Virus record (IMG/VR): IMGVR_UViG_3300006919_000111 | Span: 1 to 43,004 of that record | Length of the DNA stretch: 43,004 nt | Origin: a virus | Direction: 5' to 3' (one strand) | Shown: one piece after another, positions 1 through 8,785 of the stretch | How the letters are laid out: every line of letters begins with the position of its first letter | Position numbering within the stretch: position 1 is the stretch's first letter | Notes under the pieces: generated by a model | The model's input: the letters and a program-made list of their open reading frames with translations, nothing else | The model's database searches: none | Told to the model about the DNA's origin: nothing | Made by a program: the position numbers and the translations under genes

Positions 1-2184
1 CCAATCAGTTCCAAACTTTGCTTCTCCCGTAACCGGGATTCGTATTTCGTAGTATTCACCTGCAAGTGTCATTGCAGAGACGACAGCATCTTCTGCAAAG
101 GTGAGGACTTCTTCATCATCCTCCGCAGAAACAAGTGCCTGAAGTTCATCATGTACATGAAGAACTTGTTTGATGTCATTCTCATACCCTGCATCGTACG
201 CCTTCTGCGTAAAGAGAACGGTTGCTCTCTTCATTACAAGTGCAGCAGCAGACTGAAGAACAACATTGAGTGCAGCATGGGGGGACCGAGGGTACAAAGG
301 TCTACCGTCAAGTCCGCGCAAGTATCCGACATCCTTTAAGGTCTTCTTACACTTATTGATCAGTTTCTTGAGAGCAGGAATAGCCTTGAAGAATCCATTA
401 AGTAGCTGCTTTCCAACTGCTACGGGCTGACCAACAATCCCTGCAATCCGATCAGGACCACCACCGTAAATGGTTGCGTAGATAAGAGTCTTGGCGATGT
501 CTCTTGAGTCGGGCTGCTCTAAGAGCCAAGGAACTACCTTACCTGCCTTGTCTCTGTTGTAGGTATGCACATCCCCTTCAAGGACAAGAGTGCGATACAC
601 CCCTCCGTCGTAAGGGAACAGGAAGTGAGCAAGCATCCTTAGTTCTATCTGAGCTAAGTCAGCACCCATCAAGAAGGTTCCCTCAGGAGCGAAGAAACAC
701 TCACGCATCTCTTTTCCAAAAGGCTTACGAGGGGAAGTGACTTGAGCTAGGTTCGGTTTGCTATGTGTACATCTACCTGAGACTGCTCCATTGTGATCAA
801 TCCTTGGAAACATCCTGCCAGTAACTTTGTCCACCATACCTAGCCAAGAGTTCTCTCCTAGAGAGAGCATCCCTTGACGCTTCTGAAGCATGGAGTATTC
901 CATGAACTTCTTGGCAATGGGGAACTCATGTTCGATGCTTTCCAGGATCTTTTCAGTGAGTTCTGGCTTACCAGATGGAGTGAACTTCTTTGGCTTCCAT
1001 CCTATTGACTTCAGATGTTCGGCCTGTTGATCAGAGGAACCAGGGTTGAACATGATTGTCTTAGTCTTCATCGGACCAGCCGACAGATACTTCCTAAACT
1101 TGTAAGGGCAGTCCTTCTTCCTTTCGTACTTGTGCTTTACCCCTGTGTTCCCTTCCACAAACCACCAGTATTCGGGAGCCTTCATCGTGACAATCTTAGG
1201 AGGAACCTCATCTCGTAGTTCCTTAGCTAACTTGTCCTGAGCTAGTCCAATCTTGGATGCAAGCTTGACTGCTTTCGATGTGTCAAACGGAACTCCATTC
1301 TTCATCTGAAGACGCAGAGCATCAGCAAATCGCTGTTCATCCACCAATGAATCAAAGTCAAACCCTACTCTCGTAGCTTCGATAATCAGAAAGCGGAACA
1401 GTTCCTGAAGGACCACGACATCCTGATAACAGTACATCACCATGTCAGTTGACAGGTGACTAAACTCGGGGGCATCTTTCTTATGTATACCTAATCGGTA
1501 TCCCCATGCCTTGAGCGAGTAAGAACCAACAAGCTCTCCAGGAATGCAGTCAGGAGATACCTTCCGCATCCTGGCATCTGACTCTTTAAGCTTCCATTCA
1601 GGGAATAGAATCTTAGAAAGAATCAGAGTGTCAATGATGTCTGGACGGTCTGGATCTACACAGTAAGGGAGACTACTTAACTGTCCTTTGCTGTGCTTCT
1701 GCAACACAGGGTAATCAAACCCAATGAAGTTATGCCCGACATAAATGGAAGGCTTCTTTCTTTTCAGATGAGGGGCATCATCAGCGAACTTAAAAGTCGG
1801 GACACTCTGATCAGTTCCTGTCGCATAAGCTACTTCAAAGTCTGTGGGGGCAAACAGCTTGGCAGCTTCTTTGTCCTTTAGTGCAAGAATGAACTTTGTG
1901 TTGTCATTCTTTTCCTGTTTGGTGTTGTCTGGACGGAAGATGTGAACCAGTGACCAGCTACCTGTTGCTTGTTTATGCGAAGCATCAAACCAATCAGTGT
2001 ATTCAGTCACTCCAGGTACGAACCCACCACGAAGGACTGAACAATGAAGTTCAGTCCCTTCTAGATCGGAAGTCTCCACATCCATGAAGACCATACGCTT
2101 ACTGTTGCCGTAGTAAAGCAGAGGCCAACCAACTTTGAAGTTGTCCTTATGGATCTCTTTGTGTTCAGTCAGATTGTGATTCAC
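1..2184 (-). CDS. T7-like family A DNA polymerase (3' end lies across the window junction)
   Basis: Replicative DNA polymerase with proofreading exonuclease, the counterpart of T7 gp5. An N-terminal exonuclease motif (MDVET, D35 and E37) is followed by the polymerase domain: motif A GADLAQIELR (D509), motif B with DIAKTLIYATIYGGG, and motif C HDEL (D679). I chose a GTG start at 2184 because AGGAGG lies six bases upstream and the frame is open from there; it overlaps the end of the 2165-2374 gene. The frame runs through position 1. If the ends are joined it continues GTT TAA into 43004-42999, giving 729 aa (T7 gp5 has 704). It lies between the small HTH/unknown genes and the exonuclease, as in T7. 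Function is certain from motifs; the start is well supported; circular continuation is inferred from the perfect frame match. Confidence 0.95.
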   Translation of the reverse strand, partial: MNHNLTEHKEIHKDNFKVGWPLLYYGNSKRMVFMDVETSDLEGTELHCSVLRGGFVPGVTEYTDWFDASHKQATGSWSLVHIFRPDNTKQEKNDNTKFILALKDKEAAKLFAPTDFEVAYATGTDQSVPTFKFADDAPHLKRKKPSIYVGHNFIGFDYPVLQKHSKGQLSSLPYCVDPDRPDIIDTLILSKILFPEWKLKESDARMRKVSPDCIPGELVGSYSLKAWGYRLGIHKKDAPEFSHLSTDMVMYCYQDVVVLQELFRFLIIEATRVGFDFDSLVDEQRFADALRLQMKNGVPFDTSKAVKLASKIGLAQDKLAKELRDEVPPKIVTMKAPEYWWFVEGNTGVKHKYERKKDCPYKFRKYLSAGPMKTKTIMFNPGSSDQQAEHLKSIGWKPKKFTPSGKPELTEKILESIEHEFPIAKKFMEYSMLQKRQGMLSLGENSWLGMVDKVTGRMFPRIDHNGAVSGRCTHSKPNLAQVTSPRKPFGKEMRECFFAPEGTFLMGADLAQIELRMLAHFLFPYDGGVYRTLVLEGDVHTYNRDKAGKVVPWLLEQPDSRDIAKTLIYATIYGGGPDRIAGIVGQPVAVGKQLLNGFFKAIPALKKLINKCKKTLKDVGYLRGLDGRPLYPRSPHAALNVVLQSAAALVMKRATVLFTQKAYDAGYENDIKQVLHVHDELQALVSAEDDEEVLTFAEDAVVSAMTLAGEYYEIRIPVTGEAKFGTDW

Positions 2185-2374
2185 TCTTTTCCTCCTGCCG
2201 AAGCATAGCTTGAGCCAGCTCCAGAGTGATGTCATGCAGCTCGTAAGGGGTAACATTATGGACTCTCGATGCAAGCAGCTTGAGTGCTGCAATGTCCTCA
2301 CCGTTAGTGAGTAAGTGGATTACCTCGTCTCTCCAGAACAAGGGATTGGTTTCTTCGGTTTCAGTTTGCGTCAT
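2165..2374 (-). CDS. small acidic protein of unknown function
   Basis: A 69-aa protein rich in Glu and Leu, mostly helical in appearance, with no motif I recognise. Its ATG overlaps the stop of the upstream HTH gene (ATGA), with GAGGAAG just upstream as ribosome binding site. Its 3' end overlaps the GTG start of the DNA polymerase by about 20 bases, so the three genes look translationally coupled. Position between primase-helicase and DNA polymerase is where T7 carries small accessory genes (4.3 to 4.7). Function unknown. Confidence 0.75.
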   Translation of the reverse strand: MTQTETEETNPLFWRDEVIHLLTNGEDIAALKLLASRVHNVTPYELHDITLELAQAMLRQEEKSESQSD

Positions 2375-2613
2375 TCGACTTCCTCTAACATGGTTTCAAG
2401 ATCAACTCCAAACTCCAGCATGAAGTCTAGAAGGTAGGTCAGGTTCAAGGCTCTCTCCCCTGACTCAATGGCACTGCACATGGCAGGTGGTTGTCCGAGT
2501 CTCCGAGAAACCTCAGCACAGCTAAGTCCTTCACTCTCTCGAATGAAGATCATCTGCCTGATGATCCTCAACTCATACATACGCTTTCTTTCAATGGGCT
2601 TTCCAGTTCGCAT
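2371..2613 (-). CDS. small XRE-type helix-turn-helix protein
   Basis: 80 aa. Residues about 15-75 fit an XRE/Cro-type helix-turn-helix: a pattern of R..EGLSCAEVSRRLGQPP, then SAIESGER, then LLDFMLEFGVDLE. This is the usual fold of DNA-binding repressors, but here it sits inside a replication operon rather than next to an integrase or divergent promoter. The start overlaps the stop of the primase-helicase (TAATG), with GAGGATGAC as ribosome binding site. It may regulate phage or host transcription, or act as a small accessory protein; the DNA target is unknown. Fold call is moderately sure, role unknown. Confidence 0.75.
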   Translation of the reverse strand: MRTGKPIERKRMYELRIIRQMIFIRESEGLSCAEVSRRLGQPPAMCSAIESGERALNLTYLLDFMLEFGVDLETMLEEVE

Positions 2614-4247
2614 TAGAAGTCATCCTCCTTAGATGATGTGGGTTGGAACTTGTGTTCCTTGTCAGGTGGTGGAGCAGCAGGGATGAAGCGCATCTTTTCC
2701 TTAACGAACTCAAGGTATGCCATGATCCCTGTCTCTCCGCTAAATCGGTTCTTGAGGCAGCGCACTGTCACAAGGTTCTTCTGAGTTGTACTTTGTTGGT
2801 CCCTCTCCAGTGCTATCACAATGTTAGACAGTGCAGCAATCTGAGTTGAACCACGGAGCAGTGACAGACTCAATCGACCTCCCTCTTCCAGTGATGTCTT
2901 GCCTCCTTCGGGCCGCCTAGCGTGACACACTGCAATCAGGGCGATGTTCAATCTACCGACAGCCTGTCGGAGCTTGGTCATCACTGCATCAATCCTTCGT
3001 CTCTCGTCTCCCTGGTCTGCCTTCTCTGAAAGCATGAGAGTGATGTGGTCCAGGAAGATGTACTTGTATCCAGCAGCAGCTAGGTAAGTGATCTTAGATA
3101 GCAGGTGTTCAGCATGGACAGAACCGAAGTGATCGTAGAACACCAGCCTCTCGTCCTCAAAGACCTCATCAAAGGCTGACTTAAAGTCTTTGTCACTGAG
3201 AGTGTTCTTCAAGTGCAGTGGTTTCATGGTGTGGATTCCCATGAATGCTAAAGCTGACTCTCGTAGAGATTCTTCCAAGGCAATGTAAGCAACCTTGTGT
3301 TGCCTACTCAAGTGGTAAGCAATCTCTCGCATCAGTGTGGACTTGCCAACACCAGTACCAGCAGTGAGCATGACCAGTTCACCTAGCCGGATGCCGTGAG
3401 TAACCTCATTGAATGCTTCCCAAGGGTATTCAACTGCATCTGCTGACGCTTCCTCAGCAGTGAGTGCATCCCAAATCAGATCAGTGCTTGCGATGTCATC
3501 AGGTCGGTGACTTCGTGCATTCCAGAATGCTGCCATGACTGCATCTGTCTTGCCCTCCATCAACATCTCATTGACATCAGCACCAGACAGGTCAGCAATG
3601 AATGCCTTGCCAGGAGTCAACAGGTCAGCACATTCCTTAGCTGCTTTGCGTCCAGGTTCGTCGTTGTCAAACATGAACACGACTTCCTCAAACGCTTCAA
3701 GGAACTCTAAGTTGTCCCTCACTGCTTTAGCAGCACCACTTGCTCCTGTTGGGATGCCGACAACAGGCCACTTGTTGTGCATGATCTGAGCCATGCTCAG
3801 TGTGTCGATCTCTCCCTCACATACCGTGACTCTCTTCCCTCCCTTGAATAGCTGCTGCCCATAGAGGCCGATGCCTTTCCATGTACCTCTGGTGGTGAAG
3901 TTCTTGTTGGCATCTCTGAGCTTCTGTCCAGCGATCTCACCACCCTTGAAGTAAGTAGCTACTTGTACCCCTTGGTACACACCGTACTTGTACCTCTTAC
4001 ATACTTCATCGTAGATGCCTCTAGCAGGGAGATCTACGACATCAATCTCATTGAGTGGGATCAGATTGCTGTTCTTGGGAACTTGAGTGTAGGCTTCGAC
4101 GGCTTGGCCGTTCGATGTCAATGCATTACATGAGAAGCAATAGGTATGGCCATCGGTGTAAAGACTGTTTGCATCAGAACTGCCGCAGGATTCACAAGGC
4201 AGATGCTTTACAAAGCTTGAGCCTTCGTGATCTTGATTATCGTGCAT
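2613..4247 (-). CDS. T7 gp4-like bifunctional primase-helicase
   Basis: Synthesises primers and unwinds DNA at the fork. From the N-terminus: a zinc-binding domain with C18, C21, C37 and C40; a TOPRIM primase core with the acidic motifs CEGEID and FDNDEPG; and a RecA-like hexameric helicase domain with Walker A GTGVGKST (K302) and Walker B IFLDHI. At 544 aa it is close to T7 gp4A (566). The ATG has GGAGGGACAACC before it and overlaps the end of the RusA-like gene by 40 bases. The zinc domain is present, so full-length primase activity is expected. Whether a shorter helicase-only form is made from an internal start, as in T7, cannot be told here. Confidence 0.96.
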   Translation of the reverse strand: MHDNQDHEGSSFVKHLPCESCGSSDANSLYTDGHTYCFSCNALTSNGQAVEAYTQVPKNSNLIPLNEIDVVDLPARGIYDEVCKRYKYGVYQGVQVATYFKGGEIAGQKLRDANKNFTTRGTWKGIGLYGQQLFKGGKRVTVCEGEIDTLSMAQIMHNKWPVVGIPTGASGAAKAVRDNLEFLEAFEEVVFMFDNDEPGRKAAKECADLLTPGKAFIADLSGADVNEMLMEGKTDAVMAAFWNARSHRPDDIASTDLIWDALTAEEASADAVEYPWEAFNEVTHGIRLGELVMLTAGTGVGKSTLMREIAYHLSRQHKVAYIALEESLRESALAFMGIHTMKPLHLKNTLSDKDFKSAFDEVFEDERLVFYDHFGSVHAEHLLSKITYLAAAGYKYIFLDHITLMLSEKADQGDERRRIDAVMTKLRQAVGRLNIALIAVCHARRPEGGKTSLEEGGRLSLSLLRGSTQIAALSNIVIALERDQQSTTQKNLVTVRCLKNRFSGETGIMAYLEFVKEKMRFIPAAPPPDKEHKFQPTSSKEDDF

Positions 4248-4612
4248 GGTTGTCCCTCCGTGTAGGACTTGGTTGCTGTCATCCGAATGAACTGTGCATC
4301 GTTCGTAAAGATGGGAGCATGATTCTCCAAGGCATCGAGGATGCTCTTGGTGTAGTTATCAATGTCTCCTCTTGGGTAAGGCTTGCTAGGTTTCTTCGGC
4401 TTCCTGCATAGGAAGTGAAGTTCAACAGCAAGTGGTCCCTCAAGAGGAAACTCAGCACAGTCAACACCTTGCATGGCATTGTCTATCAGTTCTCCTACGG
4501 TCTTACGGTAGTGGGTATAAGACTTGGAGTAGGAGATGCCCCCGAACCGTGAGATCCGAGGGCGACTAGCAGGTACAGGTTCTACCTCAACCCGTAGGTG
4601 GAGGGTTTCCAT
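4208..4612 (-). CDS. RusA-family Holliday junction resolvase
   Basis: 134 aa. The N-terminus has the RusA pattern (a beta strand then PASRPRIS and a K/Y-rich helix), and the catalytic acid residues are visible: D83 and D85 in GDIDNYTKSILDAL and D105 in FTNDAQF, matching the three essential Asp of E. coli RusA (D70, D72, D91). The enzyme would cut branched DNA made in replication and recombination before packaging. In T7 this slot, between SSB and primase, holds endonuclease I (gp3), a different fold, so this is a functional replacement. The ribosome binding site is weak (AAGAAGCAGGT). Confidence 0.88.
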   Translation of the reverse strand: METLHLRVEVEPVPASRPRISRFGGISYSKSYTHYRKTVGELIDNAMQGVDCAEFPLEGPLAVELHFLCRKPKKPSKPYPRGDIDNYTKSILDALENHAPIFTNDAQFIRMTATKSYTEGQPCTIIKITKAQAL

Positions 4613-4648
4613 ACCTGCTTCTTACTGCATCAGCAGTAGCTAGGTCAA

Positions 4649-5248
4649 CTAGAAGTCTGCGCCTTCTGGAATGCCTACACCTTCGACCTGTCCGAAGCCA
4701 AAGTCTTCGCCTTCCTTTTCCTCGGTCGGCTTGTACTCAACGAAGTGAGTTACTTGGACTGCTTCAATCGTCAGGGTTAGTCCAACTCCAAGGGATGGAA
4801 CATCCCAAGGCTTGAGACGAACAGCGACAATCATCCGACTGCCATTGCCAATCTTGCGCTCAGTGACCAGTGGCTGAGCCATGTTGTCGAAGAGAGGAAC
4901 CTTGGTGTCCCACTTCTTCTTGGTCTTTGGGTCGTAGCCTTTGGCCTTTGCTTTGCACTTGAACAAGACAAAACCTGTTGGACTTCCTTCTGCATCCACT
5001 TCGGTTTCAAAGGGAAGATCAGCTTTCTTCTTATCCTTACCAGCCTCATTCTCAGTGAACTGGTGGTACTCATCACGGAACTCTGTAATCAGAGTCTGCA
5101 TCTGTGCTGCCTCAGTCGATGGGACACGGACAGTCACTTGATACACTCCGTCTTCATCGAACTTGGTGTTCGGAATCTGCAAGTGAGGGAACAGAGCTTC
5201 GCCTTGCGGCAACTGCTCAACTGGTAAATCTTTCCAGCGGTAACTCAT
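4649..5248 (-). CDS. T7 gp2.5-like single-stranded DNA-binding protein
   Basis: 199 aa (T7 gp2.5 has 232). The body is beta-rich with an OB-fold look, and the C-terminal 30 residues are acidic (EEKEGEDFGF then a final GADF), ending in Phe as T7 gp2.5 does. That tail contacts polymerase and primase-helicase in T7. Position directly after RNA polymerase and before the resolvase and primase fits. There is no clear Shine-Dalgarno sequence before the ATG at 5248, only A-rich sequence. Sequence similarity alone is modest, so the call rests on tail, size and order. Confidence 0.8.
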   Translation of the reverse strand: MSYRWKDLPVEQLPQGEALFPHLQIPNTKFDEDGVYQVTVRVPSTEAAQMQTLITEFRDEYHQFTENEAGKDKKKADLPFETEVDAEGSPTGFVLFKCKAKAKGYDPKTKKKWDTKVPLFDNMAQPLVTERKIGNGSRMIVAVRLKPWDVPSLGVGLTLTIEAVQVTHFVEYKPTEEKEGEDFGFGQVEGVGIPEGADF

Positions 5249-5270
5249 GTGTTTCTATGTGTGTTTGTTT

Positions 5271-7634
5271 CTAGTGAAAGAAGTAACGGGCTTTCCGTAC
5301 TTCGTTCGGATCGAGTGATCCGAAAGGTGGAGGGTCAGGGATTGGTCCGAACTGTTCGTTCCATTCCGCAATGTTCCTTTCAAGCTGACTACTGCTAAAG
5401 ATGTCAGCAGCTTCGTTTCTAACTAGCTGCTGAATCTTTGGCAGGTCAGCAGCGTGTGTGCCGTAGCTGTCATGCACCATGCTGAAGTGTGTGATTCCCT
5501 CAGCAGATGCAGAGACAATGGTCCGATGCAACAGAGCAGCGTCAAGGCTATGTGTGTAGTTAGCTGTGACGGATCGCTGTTGCCTTGTCCAATCTACACG
5601 CTTTGTCTCCTCTCGGAAGGAGCAACTCAGCACCTTGCCATACACCCTGGTCTGCACCTGCTTGATGTTGTGGATGTTGTAGTGACAGGTACTAGATGCT
5701 GCGCTTGGCAGGGTCCAAGAAACACCAGATTTTTTCTTGGCTCCGCACTTAGCGACTGCCTTCAGCCACTGCACCCCTTGGTAGATGCGGGGCAGCGTCT
5801 CTTCTAAGGCACTTTCAATGGCCTGTGCCAGCGTCCTAGCTGCTGTCCAGTCTTCGTCCCAAGGGAGAGTGCCGCGTTCAACACGGGCCTCTACAAGCTT
5901 GCTGTAAAGGAGATGAGCTAGGCCATCACTGCTCATGCCGTAGAGCAGGGCCATGGCTGGCTCCTTCATCCATGTTCTGTCCAGCCCTAGCTTCCATCGG
6001 ATCATGGTCCCGTGGTATCCATCAGCCATCAGATACTTGTTAGTTGTTTCAACAAGTAATGAGTACAGGTCTGAGGGTTTGTCTGTATCCACACAGTTCA
6101 CTTTGAGTGCAGTCTCTTCATCCCTCAGTAAGAGGGACCACAGTTGAAACCCATGTGCAGAGCCATCGACAGCACAGGGAACAGACGACACTCCATGGTC
6201 AGTGTATTGAACGAAGTCAATACACCACGCTAGGAACTGCCAAGGAGAATCTGCTTCAGTCCACCACAGATTCTCAAGTGGTGCTTTACCTGTAAGGTAA
6301 ATGAGATCTTCATTTTCACTTGACCATTTGAATCTATCTTCATATGTTTCTTTATCCTTACCATATGTATTAGCACCATGTACTAAGTACATCTCATATG
6401 CTTTACGATCCTTAATAGGTTTAGAAATATCAAACTCTAAGAGAGCTTTACTTAAATCACTACCTTGATTGTTTATGTAGAAAGGTACTGAGTACATCCT
6501 TCCTCTAAAATCTAGTTTGCAAGGAAGGTAGATAGATGGATAAGACTTAAACTCTTCACTGAGTTTAAGAGTCATAGCTGTCTTCAATCTCTTTCTCTTA
6601 TTCTTGTAGTTCTCATTGATGACAACTCTTTTCTTATATGCATACCTTCTGATCTTCTCTTTGTCTTTCTTGTCTTCATCACTCAAGGTGGGAAGAGGCA
6701 AAGGATGGGCAGACTCAATCACTCCATGAGTATCTAGCCTTTTCCAAAGTTCTTGTGCTGTTGCCAGCACTGTCTGATTGATCTTCCATCCTGTCCTTTG
6801 AACAGCATTGATTGCATCGACGGCAAGCTGTGAAGCCTGGAATCGAGATTCTCCTGGTCCCTTAGTAGAAGTTTGAACGGGGAATAGTTCATACCCTCCA
6901 CTGCCTGACTCCAATGAATGAACAACAGGCTCATTCAAAGTTGGGAGATAGAAAGGACGACTGAGTTGGAGGTAGTCATCTGCTTTCTCAATGTACTGAA
7001 TCAAAGATTCGGAGGGTCTGACTAACCTTCGCTTCTTCCCTGATCCTAAGGGTTCGTCGTAGAGTTCAAAGAGTTCACCATCAGTGGCAACTTCAACGAG
7101 TTCAAACAACAACGAACCAAGTCTTGCCTTGTCTGCTTTGTCGATGGTTTGCTTGATAGCAACACCATCGAGGATCTTGTTGAACTGTGCATAGAGTGTG
7201 TTCAACTGCATCTCTCTTGATCTACTCTTGAACATCTTTCGTTCAAGTCTCTTGTAGATGTCAGAGTGATGCGTCTCAATATGTTGGAGCGTTAGCTCAT
7301 GTTCAATGGCTGATGCAATAGCATTGCAGAAACCACTGTAAGGAGTGTCGGATGACACTCTGTTGATTGTCTCCTTGAGAACCAAGGCTGTCACCACTTG
7401 AGATCCAAGTGGAGTTAAGAAGCGTAGACAATCCTTTGCCTTTCCTGGTTTACCTAGCTCTGCCTCTTTCATCCATGACTTGATGACAACATTGACTCTC
7501 TCAAACAGTTGAGCAAGGAGAGTCCTCCCGTATGGGGAATCACTCTCCTTGTTCGCACTGACCAGCTTGCTTTTCATTGACCTGTAACGGTCAACGCTTA
7601 GCTGTCTCATCTTCTCTTCAATGTCGTTAGGCAT
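5271..7634 (-). CDS. T7-like single-subunit RNA polymerase
   Basis: Transcribes the middle and late phage genes from phage promoters. The conserved parts are present: DFRGRMYSVPF before the palm, motif A AVDGS (D490), the fingers motif with R553, K557 and Y565 (KEPAMALLYG), and motif C HDSYGTH (D722), ending in FFH. At 787 aa it is shorter than T7 gp1 (883): the N-terminal part is about 47 residues shorter and the motif A to B stretch about 27 shorter. The ATG at 7634 has no Shine-Dalgarno sequence; an in-frame ATG at 7610 follows GAAGAGAAG and is a possible alternative. The segment 6301-6660 is strikingly AT-rich compared with the rest of the gene. Confidence 0.96.
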   Translation of the reverse strand: MPNDIEEKMRQLSVDRYRSMKSKLVSANKESDSPYGRTLLAQLFERVNVVIKSWMKEAELGKPGKAKDCLRFLTPLGSQVVTALVLKETINRVSSDTPYSGFCNAIASAIEHELTLQHIETHHSDIYKRLERKMFKSRSREMQLNTLYAQFNKILDGVAIKQTIDKADKARLGSLLFELVEVATDGELFELYDEPLGSGKKRRLVRPSESLIQYIEKADDYLQLSRPFYLPTLNEPVVHSLESGSGGYELFPVQTSTKGPGESRFQASQLAVDAINAVQRTGWKINQTVLATAQELWKRLDTHGVIESAHPLPLPTLSDEDKKDKEKIRRYAYKKRVVINENYKNKRKRLKTAMTLKLSEEFKSYPSIYLPCKLDFRGRMYSVPFYINNQGSDLSKALLEFDISKPIKDRKAYEMYLVHGANTYGKDKETYEDRFKWSSENEDLIYLTGKAPLENLWWTEADSPWQFLAWCIDFVQYTDHGVSSVPCAVDGSAHGFQLWSLLLRDEETALKVNCVDTDKPSDLYSLLVETTNKYLMADGYHGTMIRWKLGLDRTWMKEPAMALLYGMSSDGLAHLLYSKLVEARVERGTLPWDEDWTAARTLAQAIESALEETLPRIYQGVQWLKAVAKCGAKKKSGVSWTLPSAASSTCHYNIHNIKQVQTRVYGKVLSCSFREETKRVDWTRQQRSVTANYTHSLDAALLHRTIVSASAEGITHFSMVHDSYGTHAADLPKIQQLVRNEAADIFSSSQLERNIAEWNEQFGPIPDPPPFGSLDPNEVRKARYFFH

Positions 7635-7649
7635 TGTCGATAGCTGTGA

Positions 7650-7835
7650 TTATTTGCACCCGCCGCAGAGATCATCACAAGTGATGTCCTTCTCATCTTC
7701 CGCGCAATAGGGGCAGGGTGCAGACCACCGTTCACTACCATCCGTTACAACAATAGTACCCTCGTCGCCACAAGTCCCGCACGGCTCTGCGTGTTCTTGT
7801 TGTTGTTCTAGTGAGAGTTTGATTGCATCGACCAA
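7650..7835 (-). CDS. small cysteine-rich (zinc-ribbon-like) protein
   Basis: 61 aa from a TTG start. It has paired cysteines CGTCG (19, 22) and CPYC (41, 44), a typical spacing for a zinc ribbon, plus C53, C57 and C60 at the C-terminus. The rest is acidic. The frame is open back only to the stop of the preceding gene and contains no ATG, so the start must be TTG at 7835 or a nearby CTG. It lies immediately upstream of the RNA polymerase. It could be a small nucleic acid or protein-binding factor; no specific function is recognised. Confidence 0.55.
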   Translation of the reverse strand: MVDAIKLSLEQQQEHAEPCGTCGDEGTIVVTDGSERWSAPCPYCAEDEKDITCDDLCGGCK

Positions 7836-7868
7836 CCCAACTGAGTCGGTCAGACTGAGACGAACAGT

Positions 7869-8171
7869 TCAGTCATCCACTGGATAGACTTCCCAATAAG
7901 GACCACCAACTGGAGCGAGTCGGTCGTGAATGTCCAAGTACACGGACACCAACGCCTCTCCATTGATGACCTTGAACCGAGCCACTGCTCCTCCGAATGG
8001 AGGGAACGCAATGATCTCAGTTCCTTTAGGCCAGTCATTCATGGGGATGCCTGGAATGAGTTGGGACCATGGACCAGTCCACTGCTCATCTTCTTCCAGT
8101 CTGTGCCTCTCCATCATCCCCGTCTTGGGAGTAGACGGGGACAGAGAGATGTGGTTTGGGTTCTTCTTCAT
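7869..8171 (-). CDS. hypothetical protein, 100 aa
   Basis: A soluble protein with many Pro, Trp and Gly and a probable beta-rich C-terminal half (EIIAFPPFGGAVARFKVING, then VYLDIHDRLAP). I recognise no family. Its ATG overlaps the stop of the acidic 205-aa gene upstream (ATGA), so it belongs to the same translational unit as the ATPase module genes. It could be a further component of that module. Confidence 0.7.
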   Translation of the reverse strand: MKKNPNHISLSPSTPKTGMMERHRLEEDEQWTGPWSQLIPGIPMNDWPKGTEIIAFPPFGGAVARFKVINGEALVSVYLDIHDRLAPVGGPYWEVYPVDD

Positions 8172-8785
8172 GCGAGTTGAATCTTCCAGAGTTCAGCGGG
8201 TTGAGCAGGAGCAGCAGGTTCAACTGCTGCCTCTGCTTGTGGTTGGTTTGACTTCATCGGTGAGTCAAATGGGTTCTTTCCAGAAAGCTGTTCGTCTTTC
8301 ATCTTGTCCTTTGCTTCCAACCAGTGAAGGTAAGCATCGAAGGACAGGTTCACTTGGCACTTAGCTAAGAAGCTTTCATACTTCATGAACAGTCGCAAGA
8401 GTGATGGCGGATCAGGTTCGCTAGAACCGTCTCCCCCACTTGAATCACCACCAGAGTTCTCGGAGGAGTCATTGTCTCCTTGTTCCGAGGAAGCCTCTTC
8501 AGACTCTGCATCTCCAGAACCTTCTTCAGGTTCTTCCGGCGCACTCGTTGCATCTGTTGGGTTCGCGTCCTCTCCATCTGAAGAGTCTTCACCACCTGCT
8601 CCAGCAGTGCTAGTTGCCTCTGGCTGTTGGTCGGTTTCTCCTTGCGGGTCATCTCCTCCACCTTTGCCTTCGTCGAGCAGGAACTTGTTTTCTTCTGCCA
8701 TAGGCACAACTTTCTTGCCCATGCCAGCACCTTCGCCTTTACCTTGTTTTCCACTTTGTCCTCCAGGAATGAGTTGGATTTTCAT
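8168..8785 (-). CDS. very acidic, probably disordered protein beside the MoxR/VWA-like genes
   Basis: 205 aa. Residues about 30-125 are almost only Glu, Asp, Ser, Gly, Pro and Gln (for example SSENSGGDSSGGDGSSEP), which indicates an intrinsically disordered acidic linker. The C-terminal part has a short helical block (LLRLFMKYESFLAKC, AYLHWLEAKDKM) and a Pro/Ala tail. In cobalt and magnesium chelatase D/T subunits an acidic linker joins a head domain to a VWA domain; here the acidic piece is a separate gene next to an AAA+ ATPase and a VWA-like gene, which suggests but does not prove a similar role. The ATG overlaps the stop of the upstream gene. DNA mimicry is an alternative. Confidence 0.75.
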   Translation of the reverse strand: MKIQLIPGGQSGKQGKGEGAGMGKKVVPMAEENKFLLDEGKGGGDDPQGETDQQPEATSTAGAGGEDSSDGEDANPTDATSAPEEPEEGSGDAESEEASSEQGDNDSSENSGGDSSGGDGSSEPDPPSLLRLFMKYESFLAKCQVNLSFDAYLHWLEAKDKMKDEQLSGKNPFDSPMKSNQPQAEAAVEPAAPAQPAELWKIQLA

